Shown: positions 33,186-44,527 of the stretch, in pieces | How positions within the stretch are numbered: the stretch's first letter is position 1 | Layout of the letters: every line of letters begins with the position of its first letter | Source: Narthecium ossifragum | Lineage: Eukaryota > Streptophyta > Magnoliopsida > Dioscoreales > Nartheciaceae | Assembly: GCA_963920575.1 (NCBI GenBank) | Contig: OY986966.1 | Coordinates: 2,252,130-2,316,129, forward strand | DNA length: 64,000 nt | Direction: 5' to 3' | Position numbers and translations under genes: made by a program | The notes under the pieces: generated by a model | The model's input: only the letters and a program-made list of their open reading frames with translations | What the model was told of the DNA's origin: nothing | Database searches by the model: none

Positions 33186-34807
33186 TGACTCACCTTGAAA
33201 TATGTCGTTAGTATATCAACGGCGGACAAAACAATTAACCGGACTAATAGCTAACTACAACGTAGTTAATGGGAGTACGGGTCGAGTTCTCGGAGAATTG
33301 GATGGTCGAATTAATGGATGCAATATAATCTCTACAATAGTTGGAAACAATTTGATTGATTTTAAAGTTGTTTAAACTAAAGTATTCTAGAAACACTTAA
33401 CGCTAAGAGATTTATCAAGGAAAAAATCCTAGGGAATTCTAATCCGAATTAGGTCTAAATATTTTCTCTATGAATCAATATGAATAACATTTACATGAGA
33501 TAGTCGAAATTAGGGATCAACGAGCGTAGGATTAGTATCGCTCGTCGCTAATGAGACGTCGGGTTAGAATCATCTCATCGTGTGAATTACAAGGTGAAAA
33601 TCCATGATCGAGGCTTTAATCCGATCATAGCTCAACAATCGCCGGCTTAAGGTCCTATTGTTGGCAAGGAATCAAGGTTTTGTATGACTAAGGTCTTGGA
33701 TTGGGGTGGATTTAATACCTCAATCCAATCCTCCATCTAAGTCAAGAATGGTAAATATGATAGCTTTGGCTTGAGGTGGTTCTAGCACCTCAACCTCCTA
33801 TCCTAAGGTCAAGAGTTGGTCATGGTTCTAACATGACCTACTCTTTGAGGGATTTCATCAAATACCTAGCATGCATCTAATACTCGAGCAATTAAATGCA
33901 AATATAGATACTCAAACCATTCAAGAGTAGACTTTATTGAAGAAATAAGGAATTGAATCCAAATTCATACAAAGATTCCATCTCACAAACGTTACTACAT
34001 CAAAGATTACAAAAGAAATCTAAAAATAACACCTAAGACATTATAGAATTCCCAAGGATGAGGATTTTAGTTACTCATCTTGGTTGGACGATTCATAGGA
34101 AGAGAGGTTTCATCCATCTTCTTCATTGATCTCCACCTTTTGAGCCCTAAATCCTTGGAAATTGGAGGAGAAAACTCAAGAATATAGAGGAGGGAAGAAG
34201 GCTGTCAAGAGAGGGAACCAGAGAGAAAAAGAAGACCCCCAAATTAGAGCCAAAACCCCTATTTATAGGCCCCAAGTTGTGGACCCTCGGATTAGATCTG
34301 AGCCGTCCATTTATAACCGTCAGCGATCTTGGATCGATCCACAGTAATATTGGATCGATCCAATATGAGCAAAAGATCATACCTTTCTGTGGAAAGGAAA
34401 TATGGATCGATCCCAGTCAAATTTGGATCGATCCATTTTGTACCCAAGAACAAGTACTCTTGGTAAAAGAAATATGGATCGATCCCATGACGGTTTGGAT
34501 CGATCCATTTTGTACCGATCTTTCTAGGAAGAGATATTTGGATCGATCCATTAAGAATCCGGATCGATCCAACTTTGAATAAAAACTATGGCCTTCTGGA
34601 AAAGGATCGGGATCGATCCAAAATGACCTTGGATCGATCCAAATTGTCTGGATCTGTTTTACCGATGTCTTTTGGTTCGAAATCCATGCAACTCTCTTCG
34701 AAAGCTCTTGTACCTGAAACCATATGAAAAGATATTAAAAATGCATTGCTTGAGAGCTAACAAAGCTCAGTTGAATGGGTGAATTATGTATATTTTGTGA
34801 CTTATCA
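33186..34807 (-). repeat. Athila 5' LTR (right copy)
   Basis: 1622 bp, same length as 21100-22721. It carries ten exact GGATCGATCC sites (34331-34640) and TATA box CTATAAATAG at 34268-34259 on the minus strand. This is the copy that would drive transcription. Confidence 0.95.
34331..34640. promoter_or_regulatory. LTR U3 array of five GGATCGATCC dyads
   Basis: Ten exact palindromes are grouped as five pairs. Start-to-start spacing inside every pair is exactly 21 bp; between pairs it is 43-52 bp. The array ends about 60 bp upstream of the TATA box. The left LTR has the same array at 22245-22554, with one site mutated. Confidence 0.9.
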
Positions 34808-34812
34808 ATAAA

Positions 34813-35496
34813 CGATCATTCATGTCCCACGCCCCACAATTTGGTGACAATAGTGACAATGAAGAAGAGATAACACAGTCTGCTCTGGAGTTGTTTAATG
34901 TTGATTATTTTCTTAATGTAATTGATCAAGCTATTACTTCACTTTAAAGTAGGTTTGAACGGTTCAAGAAATACGAAGAAAATATTGGATTTCTGTTTAA
35001 GTCGGAGAAATTGAGGTATGTAGATAATAAAAGCATGAAGAATTATTGTATGAATTTTGAAGATACGTTGAATGATGGTGATGTATCTGACATTAATGGT
35101 AATGGTCTGTTTGATGAGTTGCTCTATTTGGAAGGAGCTATACCAAAATGAGCAAAAAAGACAATGGAAGTATTGAACTATTTGAATAGATTGGATGGTT
35201 GTTACCTGAATGCTTGGATTGCTTATAAAATCTTGCTAACCATACCAGTTATTGTTGCCTCTGTCGAGAGAAGATTCTCAAAACTGAAGTTGATCAAATC
35301 TTATCTTTTATCAACCATGTCACATGAAAGACTAAACAATTTAGCTATTTTATCGATTGAAAAGGAATTGGTTGAAAAACTTGATTACACAAGTTTGGTT
35401 GAAACTTTTACGACCAAGGATACAAAAGATTTGGTTTTTGTAACAGATTTGGTTAGTTTTCTATTTTCATTTGAATCTAGTATACTATTTTGTTAA
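34813..35496 (+). pseudogene. hAT transposase, C-terminal fragment
   Basis: This is the C-terminal part of a hAT-superfamily transposase of the zinc-finger (TTF/MYM) type. The dimerisation region is clear: IPVIVASVERRFSKLKLIKS followed by YLLSTMSHERLNNLAILSIE. Upstream in the same frame, LELFNVDYFLNVIDQAITSL also fits the family. Two in-frame stops break it (TAA 34945-34947 and TGA 35149-35151), and the N-terminal DNA-binding and catalytic parts are absent. It lies between the Athila insertion and the right terminal motif of the hAT element. Confidence 0.85.
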
Positions 35497-35696
35497 TTGT
35501 ATCGATATTGCTAGATTATATTTGACGTGACAAAGTGGTTTTCTTATTTGATGAATTACAGTGCTATATTTCATTTTCAATAATATATGTTTCTCTTAAA
35601 GTTTGTTTTCAAAGTGAAAAAAATATATATTTTAGAAGGTGTGGGGCCATGTTTTATCTTCTGCCTTGAGCCCACAAAAACTAAGGGCCGGCCCTG

Positions 35697-36557
35697 TCTT
35701 GAAGCACTCAATCAAGGAAGATATTCAAGTTGAACACATGAGTGGGAAGTGGGTCCCGCCCACTCATGTGATAAATAATAACTACCCATGCCTTTCATTG
35801 TTTGGTGAGCGGTTAAGGTGCGGATAACTCATTTTATCCCTCTTTATCCCTCAGACACGACATCATGACTAAGGAAGATATTACTTATTCTATTCACATT
35901 TAACTCCACTTTGATTTATATCCTTGTTTTTATTTTTTTATTAAAAAAATATTTTAATCTAATCCCACTCATTATTTTAATTTTTTTAAACCTAAAAACT
36001 CTTAATCCGGAATAATCTATCCCCTAACCAACGGCTTAGAGCATGCTCGTTGAACGTCGGATCATACGTGAGAGATCTCATGCCACCAAGAATGCTCATC
36101 GAATGTCCGATCATGCGTGAAAGATGTCGCGCGATCTCATCTCTGCTATATCTACAGCTAACCGGCCTCATTACGATTTCAACGACACCGTTGACAGTAC
36201 CGGTGACATCGTCCTCCATCCTTGTTCGCCGCCGATTGCCTAGCTCTGATGTTCTCCTTCTCATCTTTACCATGATTTCAAGTCTAGGTAGTTTAACGAG
36301 TTTGATTTAATCTCGTGTAATCACGTCGTCTCGAGATAAGTTTCGAGAGGTGGTGGTCTGGTCCAACTTTTATTAGTAGCTATGGGCTTGAGCACATTTA
36401 ACTAGGCCGAGCTTAATCTAATATCTGGCCAGCCCATTTAGTTGGCTCAGTCCATTTTCACCACCGAACTAGTTTGGACTTTGGATCTCAGAAGTCACCG
36501 CTCCTCAGTGTCCCACCGGAGTTCACAGCCGCCGTCGCCGGCTCCGCTCCCCGTCTG
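35697..36557. other. Intergenic and PPR gene upstream region
   Basis: AT-rich, with a possible MITE-like stretch near 35780-36030 that includes GGATAAC...TTATCCC words. A degenerate two-copy 56-bp repeat lies at about 36031-36140 (GCTCGTTGAACGTCGGATC and GCTCATCGAATGTCCGATC). The last part should contain the PPR promoter and leader. Confidence 0.45.
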
Positions 36558-39500
36558 ATGAGGCTTCTATCTCCTTTATTCACTGTATCCTACCCGTCTG
36601 ATAGTCCCTTCGGATCCCTAACCCCCCAAGTCCTTCTCAAGAGGGGCCTCACCCCCACCACCCAATCCCTCAATATCCTTGTTTCCGCCCTCCTTGGATC
36701 CAAAAAGCTCCATTTGATCCTCCATATCTTCTCCCAAATCCTCTCCAATTGCGTGCTAGTCGACCAACAAACTCACTGTGTCGTCGCCCGCGCGCTGCTT
36801 AAAGCCCGGCGGTTCGAAGAAGCCGAGAAGTTCATCTCCGACGCCAAAAGGCTCGGTTTTGATCCAAGAAAGGGCCTATGGGACTCTTTGATTACTCGAT
36901 TATGCCTTTTCGGCAAGAACCCAGAAAAAGCCCTGGATTTACTGCGGGAATGCGTGAAAAATCGCGGAGTTGTGCTATCTCCTCTAATCGTTCGGCACCT
37001 GGTGTCTTCGTTTTGCTCGACGGGTGAGATGGGAAGAGCAATTGAGGTGGTAGATATGATGAATGATAAGAACTTTGGATGCCCAATTGATGATTTCGTT
37101 TGCAGTTTGATAATTTCCGGGTTTTCTAGGATTGGGAGGCCGCATATGGGTGTGGAGTTTTACGAGAGAGTGAAGAGAAACAATCGGTTCCGGCCAAATA
37201 TTGTGACCTACACAGCGACGGTGGATGCATTGTGTAAAGACGGCAGGATTGACGATGCTTGCGAATTGGTTCTGAGAATGGAGAAGGACGGATTGGCCTT
37301 GGATGCCGTTTTGTATAGCAGCTGGATCAGTGGTTGTTTTCGAAATGGGTTTCCAATGGAGGGGCTTCGGAAGCATAGGTTGATGATAGCGAGTGGAGTA
37401 TCGCCGGATGTTATCAGCTATACTATCCTCATCGATGGTTTATGCAAAGATGGCAACGTAGAGAAGGTGATCGGGTTTCTAGATCATATGAAAAAGAGCG
37501 GCCTGAAACCTAATTTAGTGACTTATACTTCAATCATGTATGGTTTTTGCAAGAGAGGGAAATTGCAGGAGGCGTTTAGAGTCTTGAGGGGAGTTGAGGA
37601 ATTGGGTCTTGGCGCGGATGAGTTTGTCTATTCAATTTTGATTGGTGGATTGTGTAGAAATGGAGAAATGGATAGAGTTTTTAGTTTGCTAGAGGAAATG
37701 GAGATGAAAGGGGTGGAAGCAGGGAGTGTCACATACAATACTGTGATTAATGGTTTGTGCAAGGCTGGTGATACATGCAAGGCAGATGAGATCTCACGGG
37801 GTTTATCTGGTGATAACTTCACTTACAGTATATTATTGCATGGATACATGAAAGACATGAATGCTGTTGGAGTGATGGAAACAAGGAAAAGAATGCAGGA
37901 TGCTGGCATTCGTTTGGATGTCGTCTTGTGCAATGTGCTTCTCAAGGCTTTGTTCATGATAGGTATGGTTGAAGATGCCTTTCTTCTTTTCAATGAAATG
38001 CCTCAAATGGGTTTGGTTGTGAATGCTGTTACTTATTCGACGATGGTCGATGGGTGCTGTAGAGAAAAGGAATTCAAGAAGGCGTTAGAGATACTTCATA
38101 ATTGTATACAAACTTCTTCACCATTAGCAACTGATTGTCATAATCGTATCATAAAATGTCTGTGCAAGGAAGGTATGCTAGGAACAGCTATTGAGGTCTT
38201 CAATGACCTTATTGCTGAAAACCTAGTTCCTGAGAGTATCACTTATAGGGTGTTAATTGTAGCTCATTTTAAAGAAGGCAGGGATCTGGGTGTCTTGAAA
38301 TTCATACAGAAAATGGAAAAAATAGGACCTGAGTTACTTTCTTCAATATCCAATGATGCTATTGCTCTTCTATGCACAAAGGGGTGTATTGCAGCAGCAC
38401 TTGATGCATATCTTTTTATGAGAAGCAGAAGCCTGACCATAACGAGTAAAACATATTATCTGCTCCTTAAAAGGCTCATTCGTGGTAGAAATAAGCAGGC
38501 TTGTGGTGCGGTGATCAGTGAATACATTAAAGCACATGGATCCACTCGTTCTAGGACACTCAACATACTATTTCTTTATCTATGTGAGAAGAATGTAGAA
38601 GGAGCCATTAAATTTCTGGGCAAGATCAGCAAGAGAAACATGTCTATTAGTTCTGTGACAGCACTTATTCATGCTCTTAAGAAGGAAGGAAGAGTTAGTG
38701 ATGCACATAATTTTCTGATGGAAGCTCAAGAAAATGGATTGCTTCTAGATGTGTTTGTTTATTCTAGTGTGATAGATGGGCTTTGCAAGGAAGGGTATAT
38801 AGATAAGGCTCTAGATTTATGTGAAAGCATGAAAAATATGGGGATTCATTCAAACATTGTTACATACAATTCGGTGATTAATGGTTTGTGCCAGCAAGGA
38901 TGTCTGGTTCTAGCATTTAGACTGTTTGATTCACTGGAACGCTTATGCTTGGTTCCAACAGTTGTCACATATGGTACTCTTATAGGCGCTTTATCTAGAG
39001 AAGGCTTCCTGCGAGATGCAAATGAGTTATTTGAAAAGATGGTTGTTAAAGGCATAGCCCCAAACACATCCGTTTACAACTTGTTGATAAATGGCTATTG
39101 CAACTTTGGGTTAGTAGATGAAGCCCAGAAGCTTCTCATGAATATGGAGGAGATCCACTTAAACCCAGATTCTTTTACAGTTAGTGCAGTCATCAGAGGC
39201 TGTTGTGTGAAAGGTGACATGGAAGGTGCTTTAGGTTTTTTCGGTGAGTTCAAGAGCAGAGGAGTTTCTCCAGATTTCATGGGTTTTACAAATTTGATTG
39301 AAGGTCTCTTCTCCAAAGGAAGGATAGAAGAAGCAAGAACCATTGTGAGGGATATGCTTCAATGTACTGAAGTCATAGATCTTATAAACAAAGCCAGTGC
39401 CGAGCTTAATCTTGAGTCATTAGTTAGTCTACTTGGACTCACATGTGAGCAAGGGAAAATTCTGGAAGTCATTGCCATTTTTAAAGAAGTAGGCTTGGTG

Positions 39501-39878
39501 AATTTCTCCTCAAAGAGTTCTTTTAGAGGCTATAGGCTTAAGCAGTTCACGCAGCTGCATGAACACAGTTCTTCTGATATTGATGTCATGACTGTAGATT
39601 CTAGTATAGGAGCTATTCATCCAATGGGTATGGAGGTTCCTAACAGTACACTTTATAGGACGCCACCAAAACTTTTGAGTGCGGACATAATCTATTCGAA
39701 TCATAGACCACAGAAGATGAACACAGTAACCATAGGCGTGAAAAATTCTGAAAATACAGGTGAAAAATCCCTGTGGTATGACTTTGACACTTACTATTCC
39801 ATCATTGCCTCTCTCTGTTCGGAAGGGGAGCTACAGAAAGCCAGTTCTGTAGCTAGAGAATTGCTTCTCAATCCGTAA
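36558..39878 (+). CDS. P-class pentatricopeptide repeat protein, intronless, about 1106 aa
   Basis: This encodes an RNA-binding PPR protein that would act in mitochondria or plastids. The first in-frame ATG is 36558. The frame is open about 84 bp further upstream, but only with non-ATG codons. Degenerate 35-residue repeats run from about residue 40 to about 930. Clear examples are VTYTATVDALCKDGRIDDAC near 218, ISYTILIDGLCKDGNVEKVI near 290 and VTYGTLIGALSREGFLRDAN near 800. No E, E+ or DYW extension is present, so it is P-class, linked with RNA stability, splicing or translation. The C-terminal 170 residues are mostly non-repeat. The N-terminus (MRLLSPLFTVSYPSDSPFGS) is poor in acidic residues and suits an organelle transit peptide. 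It resembles the At5g57250 group, but I hold that loosely. Confidence 0.88.
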   Translation: MRLLSPLFTVSYPSDSPFGSLTPQVLLKRGLTPTTQSLNILVSALLGSKKLHLILHIFSQILSNCVLVDQQTHCVVARALLKARRFEEAEKFISDAKRLGFDPRKGLWDSLITRLCLFGKNPEKALDLLRECVKNRGVVLSPLIVRHLVSSFCSTGEMGRAIEVVDMMNDKNFGCPIDDFVCSLIISGFSRIGRPHMGVEFYERVKRNNRFRPNIVTYTATVDALCKDGRIDDACELVLRMEKDGLALDAVLYSSWISGCFRNGFPMEGLRKHRLMIASGVSPDVISYTILIDGLCKDGNVEKVIGFLDHMKKSGLKPNLVTYTSIMYGFCKRGKLQEAFRVLRGVEELGLGADEFVYSILIGGLCRNGEMDRVFSLLEEMEMKGVEAGSVTYNTVINGLCKAGDTCKADEISRGLSGDNFTYSILLHGYMKDMNAVGVMETRKRMQDAGIRLDVVLCNVLLKALFMIGMVEDAFLLFNEMPQMGLVVNAVTYSTMVDGCCREKEFKKALEILHNCIQTSSPLATDCHNRIIKCLCKEGMLGTAIEVFNDLIAENLVPESITYRVLIVAHFKEGRDLGVLKFIQKMEKIGPELLSSISNDAIALLCTKGCIAAALDAYLFMRSRSLTITSKTYYLLLKRLIRGRNKQACGAVISEYIKAHGSTRSRTLNILFLYLCEKNVEGAIKFLGKISKRNMSISSVTALIHALKKEGRVSDAHNFLMEAQENGLLLDVFVYSSVIDGLCKEGYIDKALDLCESMKNMGIHSNIVTYNSVINGLCQQGCLVLAFRLFDSLERLCLVPTVVTYGTLIGALSREGFLRDANELFEKMVVKGIAPNTSVYNLLINGYCNFGLVDEAQKLLMNMEEIHLNPDSFTVSAVIRGCCVKGDMEGALGFFGEFKSRGVSPDFMGFTNLIEGLFSKGRIEEARTIVRDMLQCTEVIDLINKASAELNLESLVSLLGLTCEQGKILEVIAIFKEVGLVNFSSKSSFRGYRLKQFTQLHEHSSSDIDVMTVDSSIGAIHPMGMEVPNSTLYRTPPKLLSADIIYSNHRPQKMNTVTIGVKNSENTGEKSLWYDFDTYYSIIASLCSEGELQKASSVARELLLNP

Positions 39879-41956
39879 GCAATTAACGAAGCAGATTCAG
39901 TGCAATTTGTCATGAAGGGTAAAGAATTCACCGGCACCAATCCGAGTCTTCTTTCTATCAAAGGTAGGCAAAATATTTTTGTCCATTTCTGTTGTGCGGA
40001 ACATGTTTGTCCTCTTTGATACTATAATGTATTATGTTTAAACCACAAAATGAAACATCCCTGACAACTTCACTTATTTGCAAATTCTGGATTCAACTTT
40101 GCATTTGATTAATATCCTGCAATGCCAGACTTCATCATGAAGTTTATTGACATTAAACCTTAACTTCCCTGATTGCAATGTGCAAGCGTAATGATATTTT
40201 CAACTCCTCTGTGTTGATCAAGTGGAGGGTCCTATTTAAATTAAAAACTATGGTGCTTATTGTAGTTGAGAGAAGTGGAGGGACCGATAATGGTATGGAA
40301 AATTGGGTGGCGTCACGTACATTCTGTTATTATGTTGCTTTGACTCATTCCCAGGAGAATATTTTAGCTAGTTTGGATATGACGGTGACTGGTTCGCGTT
40401 AGTTGTGACTATGAGAATATCTCTCTTCTGCAGTTACCACAAACATGATACGTACTAGTGAAAAATGAGAATTGTGCCTATATGCGCTCATGCATTCGCT
40501 AATAAAGCCGCATATAAATTGTCTCTTTCCACAAAAGAAACCACCTGACCAAGAAAGGCTTCTCTATCCTTCTACTAGTTGTTTATCATATTTGCCTTGC
40601 GGACCTTGATAAACTGGTATAAGCCTAATATTTGAAGCCTCATCTTACTCTCTAAGCTAATGCGACTATTCTGGTTCAATCTTCTTATGTTTCTTTCCCG
40701 GACATCTCTAAACGATGATGAAATAGCTAATAGTATTTTATTTTTCTCCTGACTGCTCTTCCAGGTATATCTGTTCTCTCCTCGAAATCTTTCCATGACA
40801 CGATTCAATCGTAAAATGTATCCATATACTTCATTTTAGATCTATTCTTTAAGGTTGTCAGCCATCCAGGCAGCCTCCTGTTACAATCTTTGCTCCTGCC
40901 TGCCCCAAGGATTTAACTGTCAGGCCGAGTTTTTGTCCAAGTCCATTATTTCCCTAGAAGTTTAGGTGCATATCCAGCATAGATGTGCAGTAAGCTTGAT
41001 GCCATGTTTTGTTTGGGCCAAGTATAAATTTTCATCATCAAAACCTGGATCAAAATGGACTGTTTGATACTCGATAATGTTAAATGTTTGTAGTCTCCGG
41101 TACTCATTGAAAACATGTTCCTCAATGTAAATGCAGATCAAGCAGAGTTGTAAAGAAAAGTCCATAAGCAGCTCTTAAAGTCCAGTAGAGTTTGCTATGA
41201 ATTCAATTCAGGTAATGTGTATCTTGCCAAGTGCAAGAGGGAATGAATGTGCTGAATAAAGGTGCGCTACTGATTTTAGTTTTATCTTTGCGCCAGTGGT
41301 TTCAGTATCAACGACACCATCCTATCACGAAAAGCTGCAGTTTGATAACACGGGGATCCAATGTCAGTATTACCATGTACATAGCTTGAGCCCAAAAATT
41401 GGTACTTTTTGTAACATTGATCATTTTGTATTGAATTCTGGTCTGCAGTGCCTCTGTCCGCTCGAAGGCTACACTCGACATCAATAACCTTAGACCGCAA
41501 ACCTCGCACGAAGGTATTCTGGCAGAGAGTAGATGATTAACTGTTTTCTTTTGCTTTTCTACATGGCATTTCTCGGATGGAAATTGGTCTATCCTTTGTA
41601 GAGACTTAGACACAGCATGAGGCCGAATTCTACTCTTGAGTACTTAAGCCGAGAGATAAAATGAATTGCATAAAGCTTATTAATCCCGGTAATCTTGATC
41701 TTCTTGAGACAGATGATTAATGATAAAAATTGTTGAGTCGCGTGCGATCTGGTTCTGCATGGTCAGAAGAGTTTTAGGATAATCCTTGCTAGTGTTGTGA
41801 GTTTGAGTTAGCCATAAAGAGACCAAAATATTTTTTTGTTCCAGGTCCGAAGGAAAACTGCTTTTAATTATGAATTTTAATGATGTTAACATCCATCGCA
41901 ATCCATGATGTAAGCTCTCAAGTTTCATCCGAGGTGGGACAGATGCTTCCTAGCGA
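39879..41956. other. Intergenic, nothing recognised
   Basis: The first few hundred bases are probably PPR 3' UTR. The rest has only short open frames with no family signature. Confidence 0.5.
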
Positions 41957-42235
41957 TCATTTCATAAGCTTATTATGGGAATAAGCTATTCCGGATTAAG
42001 GGATTTTGGAATTAGCAAATCTGGAATAAAGGACAGGGAAAAGTGAAAATAAAGTAGTAATGATTATTTAAAATAAAAAAAAAGTAGAGTTGCAGTAGTA
42101 GATGAAACGGGGATAAATGAATAATGATTATTTGGGATAGAAATTTTTTTTTTAAGGATAAGTATGGGTACAAGAGGGTTATTCACCCTTAATCCCATAC
42201 CAAACATGGGTTATCAGGGTCTCTAACACTTGATC
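41957..42235. mobile_element. MITE-like element (tentative)
   Basis: The left part reads GGATTAAGGGATTTTGG. The right part reads CACCCTTAATCCCATACC, whose reverse complement contains GGGATTAAGGGTG. The ends are thus inverted over about 12 bp around an AT-rich, non-coding core of about 280 bp. Target duplications are not clear. Confidence 0.4.
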
Positions 42236-42870
42236 ATCCTATGCCATTATGTCTAATTGAATTTACAATTCTTTTTTGGTGAAATTTGGTAAAAACTGCT
42301 GTTCTTAAGAAGACCCAAAGAATAATGGTCACATTGTTTGGAAATATATGGCTTGTATTTGGCACGATTTGCTTTTCAATGGGTTCAAGCAAGAGCTCAA
42401 ATATTCACGTTATTTGGCTCGAATAAATAAATAAATAAATTTCACATTAGACCCTGTAATGTAATTCTGACAATATGACGTAATAAAAACGCAATTACAA
42501 GTTATAAATTGACTATATGATGTCATTTGATATTAAGACAGATATTTATAAAAGTACATAGATATGCTTATTACTCTCACAGGTTGTTCAGTATTTTCGT
42601 CTATCTATAATCTATTCTTATTAAACTAATTCGGATGGTTTTTTGTTTTTTTAATGAACACTATGTTTTGGGGATATATTATATATTTCCATAATTGTAT
42701 AGTTTAACATGAATTTTAACATATTTTAACATGAACCCTATGGTTTTTGTTTTTTTAATGAATCATTAAGGCGTTACCCTCCAAAGAGCAGGTTACGGAG
42801 CATATGGTCTCCTTTTGGGGATTCGAGCTTTAGTTATTTATTTATTATTAGTTAAGGGGGAATAATCTAG

Positions 42871-43385
42871 TCATCTCTCCTCTTTTCTCTCTCTATTTCA
42901 TCTATCTTTCTCGCTCGAGTGTTTCTTTCCTATTTCCTCTCTTTACTTCCTCTGCTATTTTCTCGCTCCGCTTTCTCTCTCGAATTTTCTGTCTACTTCA
43001 TCTCTCTAATTTTCTCCATTTACTGTCTCCTACTCTCTCCCTCATATTTTATCTCTTTACTTCTCTCATTCTTTTCCCTCCGTACTTCATCTCTCCAATT
43101 TTCTTTCTCTACTTTCACTATCTACTTCCTTTCCAATTTTCTCACTATTTCCTCTCTCATATTTTCTATCTCTATTTTGTCATTCCTATGTTCTGTTTCT
43201 ACTTTCTCACTCATATTTTCTCGATCTGTTTTCTATTTCATATTTTTTCTCTCCAAAAGTAGAGAAATGAAGTAGAGAGAATATCGAAGAGAGATAAAGT
43301 AGAAGAGACAATATAGAGGGTTATAAAATAGGAGAGAGAAAGTAAAGCGAGAAACGAGAGAGAAATAAAAAGAGAGAATATATTG
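42871..43385. repeat. Pyrimidine-rich tract followed by purine-rich tract
   Basis: About 42871-43255 is dominated by CTCTCT, TTTTCT and ACTTC words on the plus strand. From 43256 to about 43385 it switches abruptly to AGAGAGA, GAAGTAGAG and GGAGAGAG words. The two arms are roughly complementary and could form an imperfect fold-back. Open frames here are low-complexity artefacts. Confidence 0.65.
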
Positions 43386-44225
43386 AGCATTATAAGTGAA
43401 AATTTACCCTTCCTATTCAAACATAAGTAATATATATATGCGATCCAAGTCGTGCTATGAGATATCATGCGATCGAGATGAAGTCATATGAAAGAGAGTA
43501 GTGGGGGGTGATGGTTACCGGTTGGTTAGGTTAAAAAGAGAGGAGTGGTGGTGGACCGGTGGTTACCTATATCATATGACATGGGAGGCCCACATAGTAG
43601 GTAAATGTTACCCCTTAATTGTTACTCTCGTAAAATTTGCCCATGTAATTTTATCCCCTCAAAATATACACCGTTACCAAACGCACACTTGGTGGAATCA
43701 TTTCATTTGCTTATTAGGGACTCTAACCCTTGTACTGGCTGGCCATCTACCTAACCCGGGTACAGGCTCTCCATTGTGGATAAGTGGTTAGGATAAAAAA
43801 TAATTCAAGATGATCATCAAAAGTTATTTTATGGAACTGAAATTTTCGACGAGTTACTAAATTAATAAAATTAACAGTATCTAAATTAATAAAATTATAT
43901 ATCAAGTTGAACATTAGTGTCCAAATAAAGAAACAAATCCCGGTACTGCTACATTTCCTCCGTTTTCATCTGCCACTTTGTATCACCTGATTTTTTTTTT
44001 AATTGAGCCACAAAGGTTACGATCGCTAACGCTACGACCAAAAATTATCAAACCGTAAAGTCCTGTGGCATCTCAAATTCTACTATAAAGACTCGGTGGC
44101 CATTAGAAACAGCCATTCAAACATCCAACTAACAATGAAGCATATGATTCCACCTTGCTTTATCTTGTCTCTTTTGTCCTCTTATTAGTCATTGAAAATA
44201 ATTAACTCGCCCCCACACAACTCAT

Positions 44226-44410
44226 CCGTTGTTTGGTTTGGAGATAGGGTGAGGATAACCCCCTTATCCTCACTTTTATCTCTAAACAAAATGGGGATAA
44301 GCTTTTGGGGTAAGATGAGTTAACATGTTTTTTTGGTGATAAGCTTCATCTTATCCCACCCATGCCATCTATCCCCATCTCTATCCCATTGTTCAAACCA
44401 ACCAATTTTT
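44226..44410. mobile_element. MITE-like fold-back element (tentative)
   Basis: The left end contains GTTTGGTTTGGAGATAGGG. The right end (GGGATAAG-type words, then CATCTCTATCCC and TTCAAACCAACC) is roughly its reverse complement. There is also an inner palindromic pair GGGATAAGCTT / AAGCTTCATCTTATCCC. Size and TTTGGTT termini suit a Tourist-type MITE. No exact target duplication was fixed. Confidence 0.45.
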
Positions 44411-44527
44411 CAAGCATCATTTGCAACCATTGAGCCGATCTACGTGAGATCTGTCGAGTATGAGAAAGGGAGAGCTCACCGCCATTAGCTGATGGGTTGG
44501 TAGGGGGAGAGCTCGGTATGGGCTACT

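Larger units (their letters stand above)
21100..34807 (-). mobile_element. Complete Athila-type Ty3/gypsy LTR retrotransposon
   Basis: A 13,708-bp element bounded by a perfect 5-bp target duplication ATAAA (21095-21099 and 34808-34812). It has two 1622-bp LTRs of equal length that begin TGATAAGTCAC and end TGAGTCA in element orientation. The primer site is TGGCGCCGTTGCCGGGGA (33180-33163), complementary to tRNA-Asp as known for Athila. The order on the minus strand is LTR, PBS, gag, protease-RT-RNase H-integrase, an extra ORF in the env-like position, a 2-kb non-coding tail, PPT and LTR. I count 11 differences between the LTRs (about 0.7%). At a commonly used plant rate of 1.3e-8 per site per year this gives an age of a few hundred thousand years. 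Gag-pol is one frame broken by three TAA codons. Confidence 0.95.
21061..35696 (+). mobile_element. Decayed hAT transposon remnant, split by an Athila insertion
   Basis: Both ends carry the short inverted terminus AGGGCCGGCCCT (21062-21073 and 35684-35695), the terminal motif of a common plant hAT group. Without the nested 13.7-kb retrotransposon the element is only about 0.9 kb: about 38 bp of the left end, then the C-terminal half of a transposase, then the right end. It is therefore an internally deleted remnant. A clean 8-bp target duplication is not visible. The flanks TGCTCGAA and GTCTTGAA share only five of eight bases. Confidence 0.7.

Noticed and set aside
21053..35704. 8-bp target duplication for the hAT element
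   Set aside because: Flanks TGCTCGAA and GTCTTGAA match in only five of eight positions, not enough to claim.
36474..36557. Upstream extension of the PPR frame
   Set aside because: The frame is open, but the extension would start at TTG. The first ATG is 36558.
42919..43275. 118-codon open frame in the pyrimidine-rich tract
   Set aside because: Low-complexity S/L/F-rich translation of CT-rich DNA with no domain.
43501..43791. Possible MITE or small ORF
   Set aside because: Some GGTTACC / CCGTTACC words suggest inverted ends, but I could not define matching termini or a target duplication.
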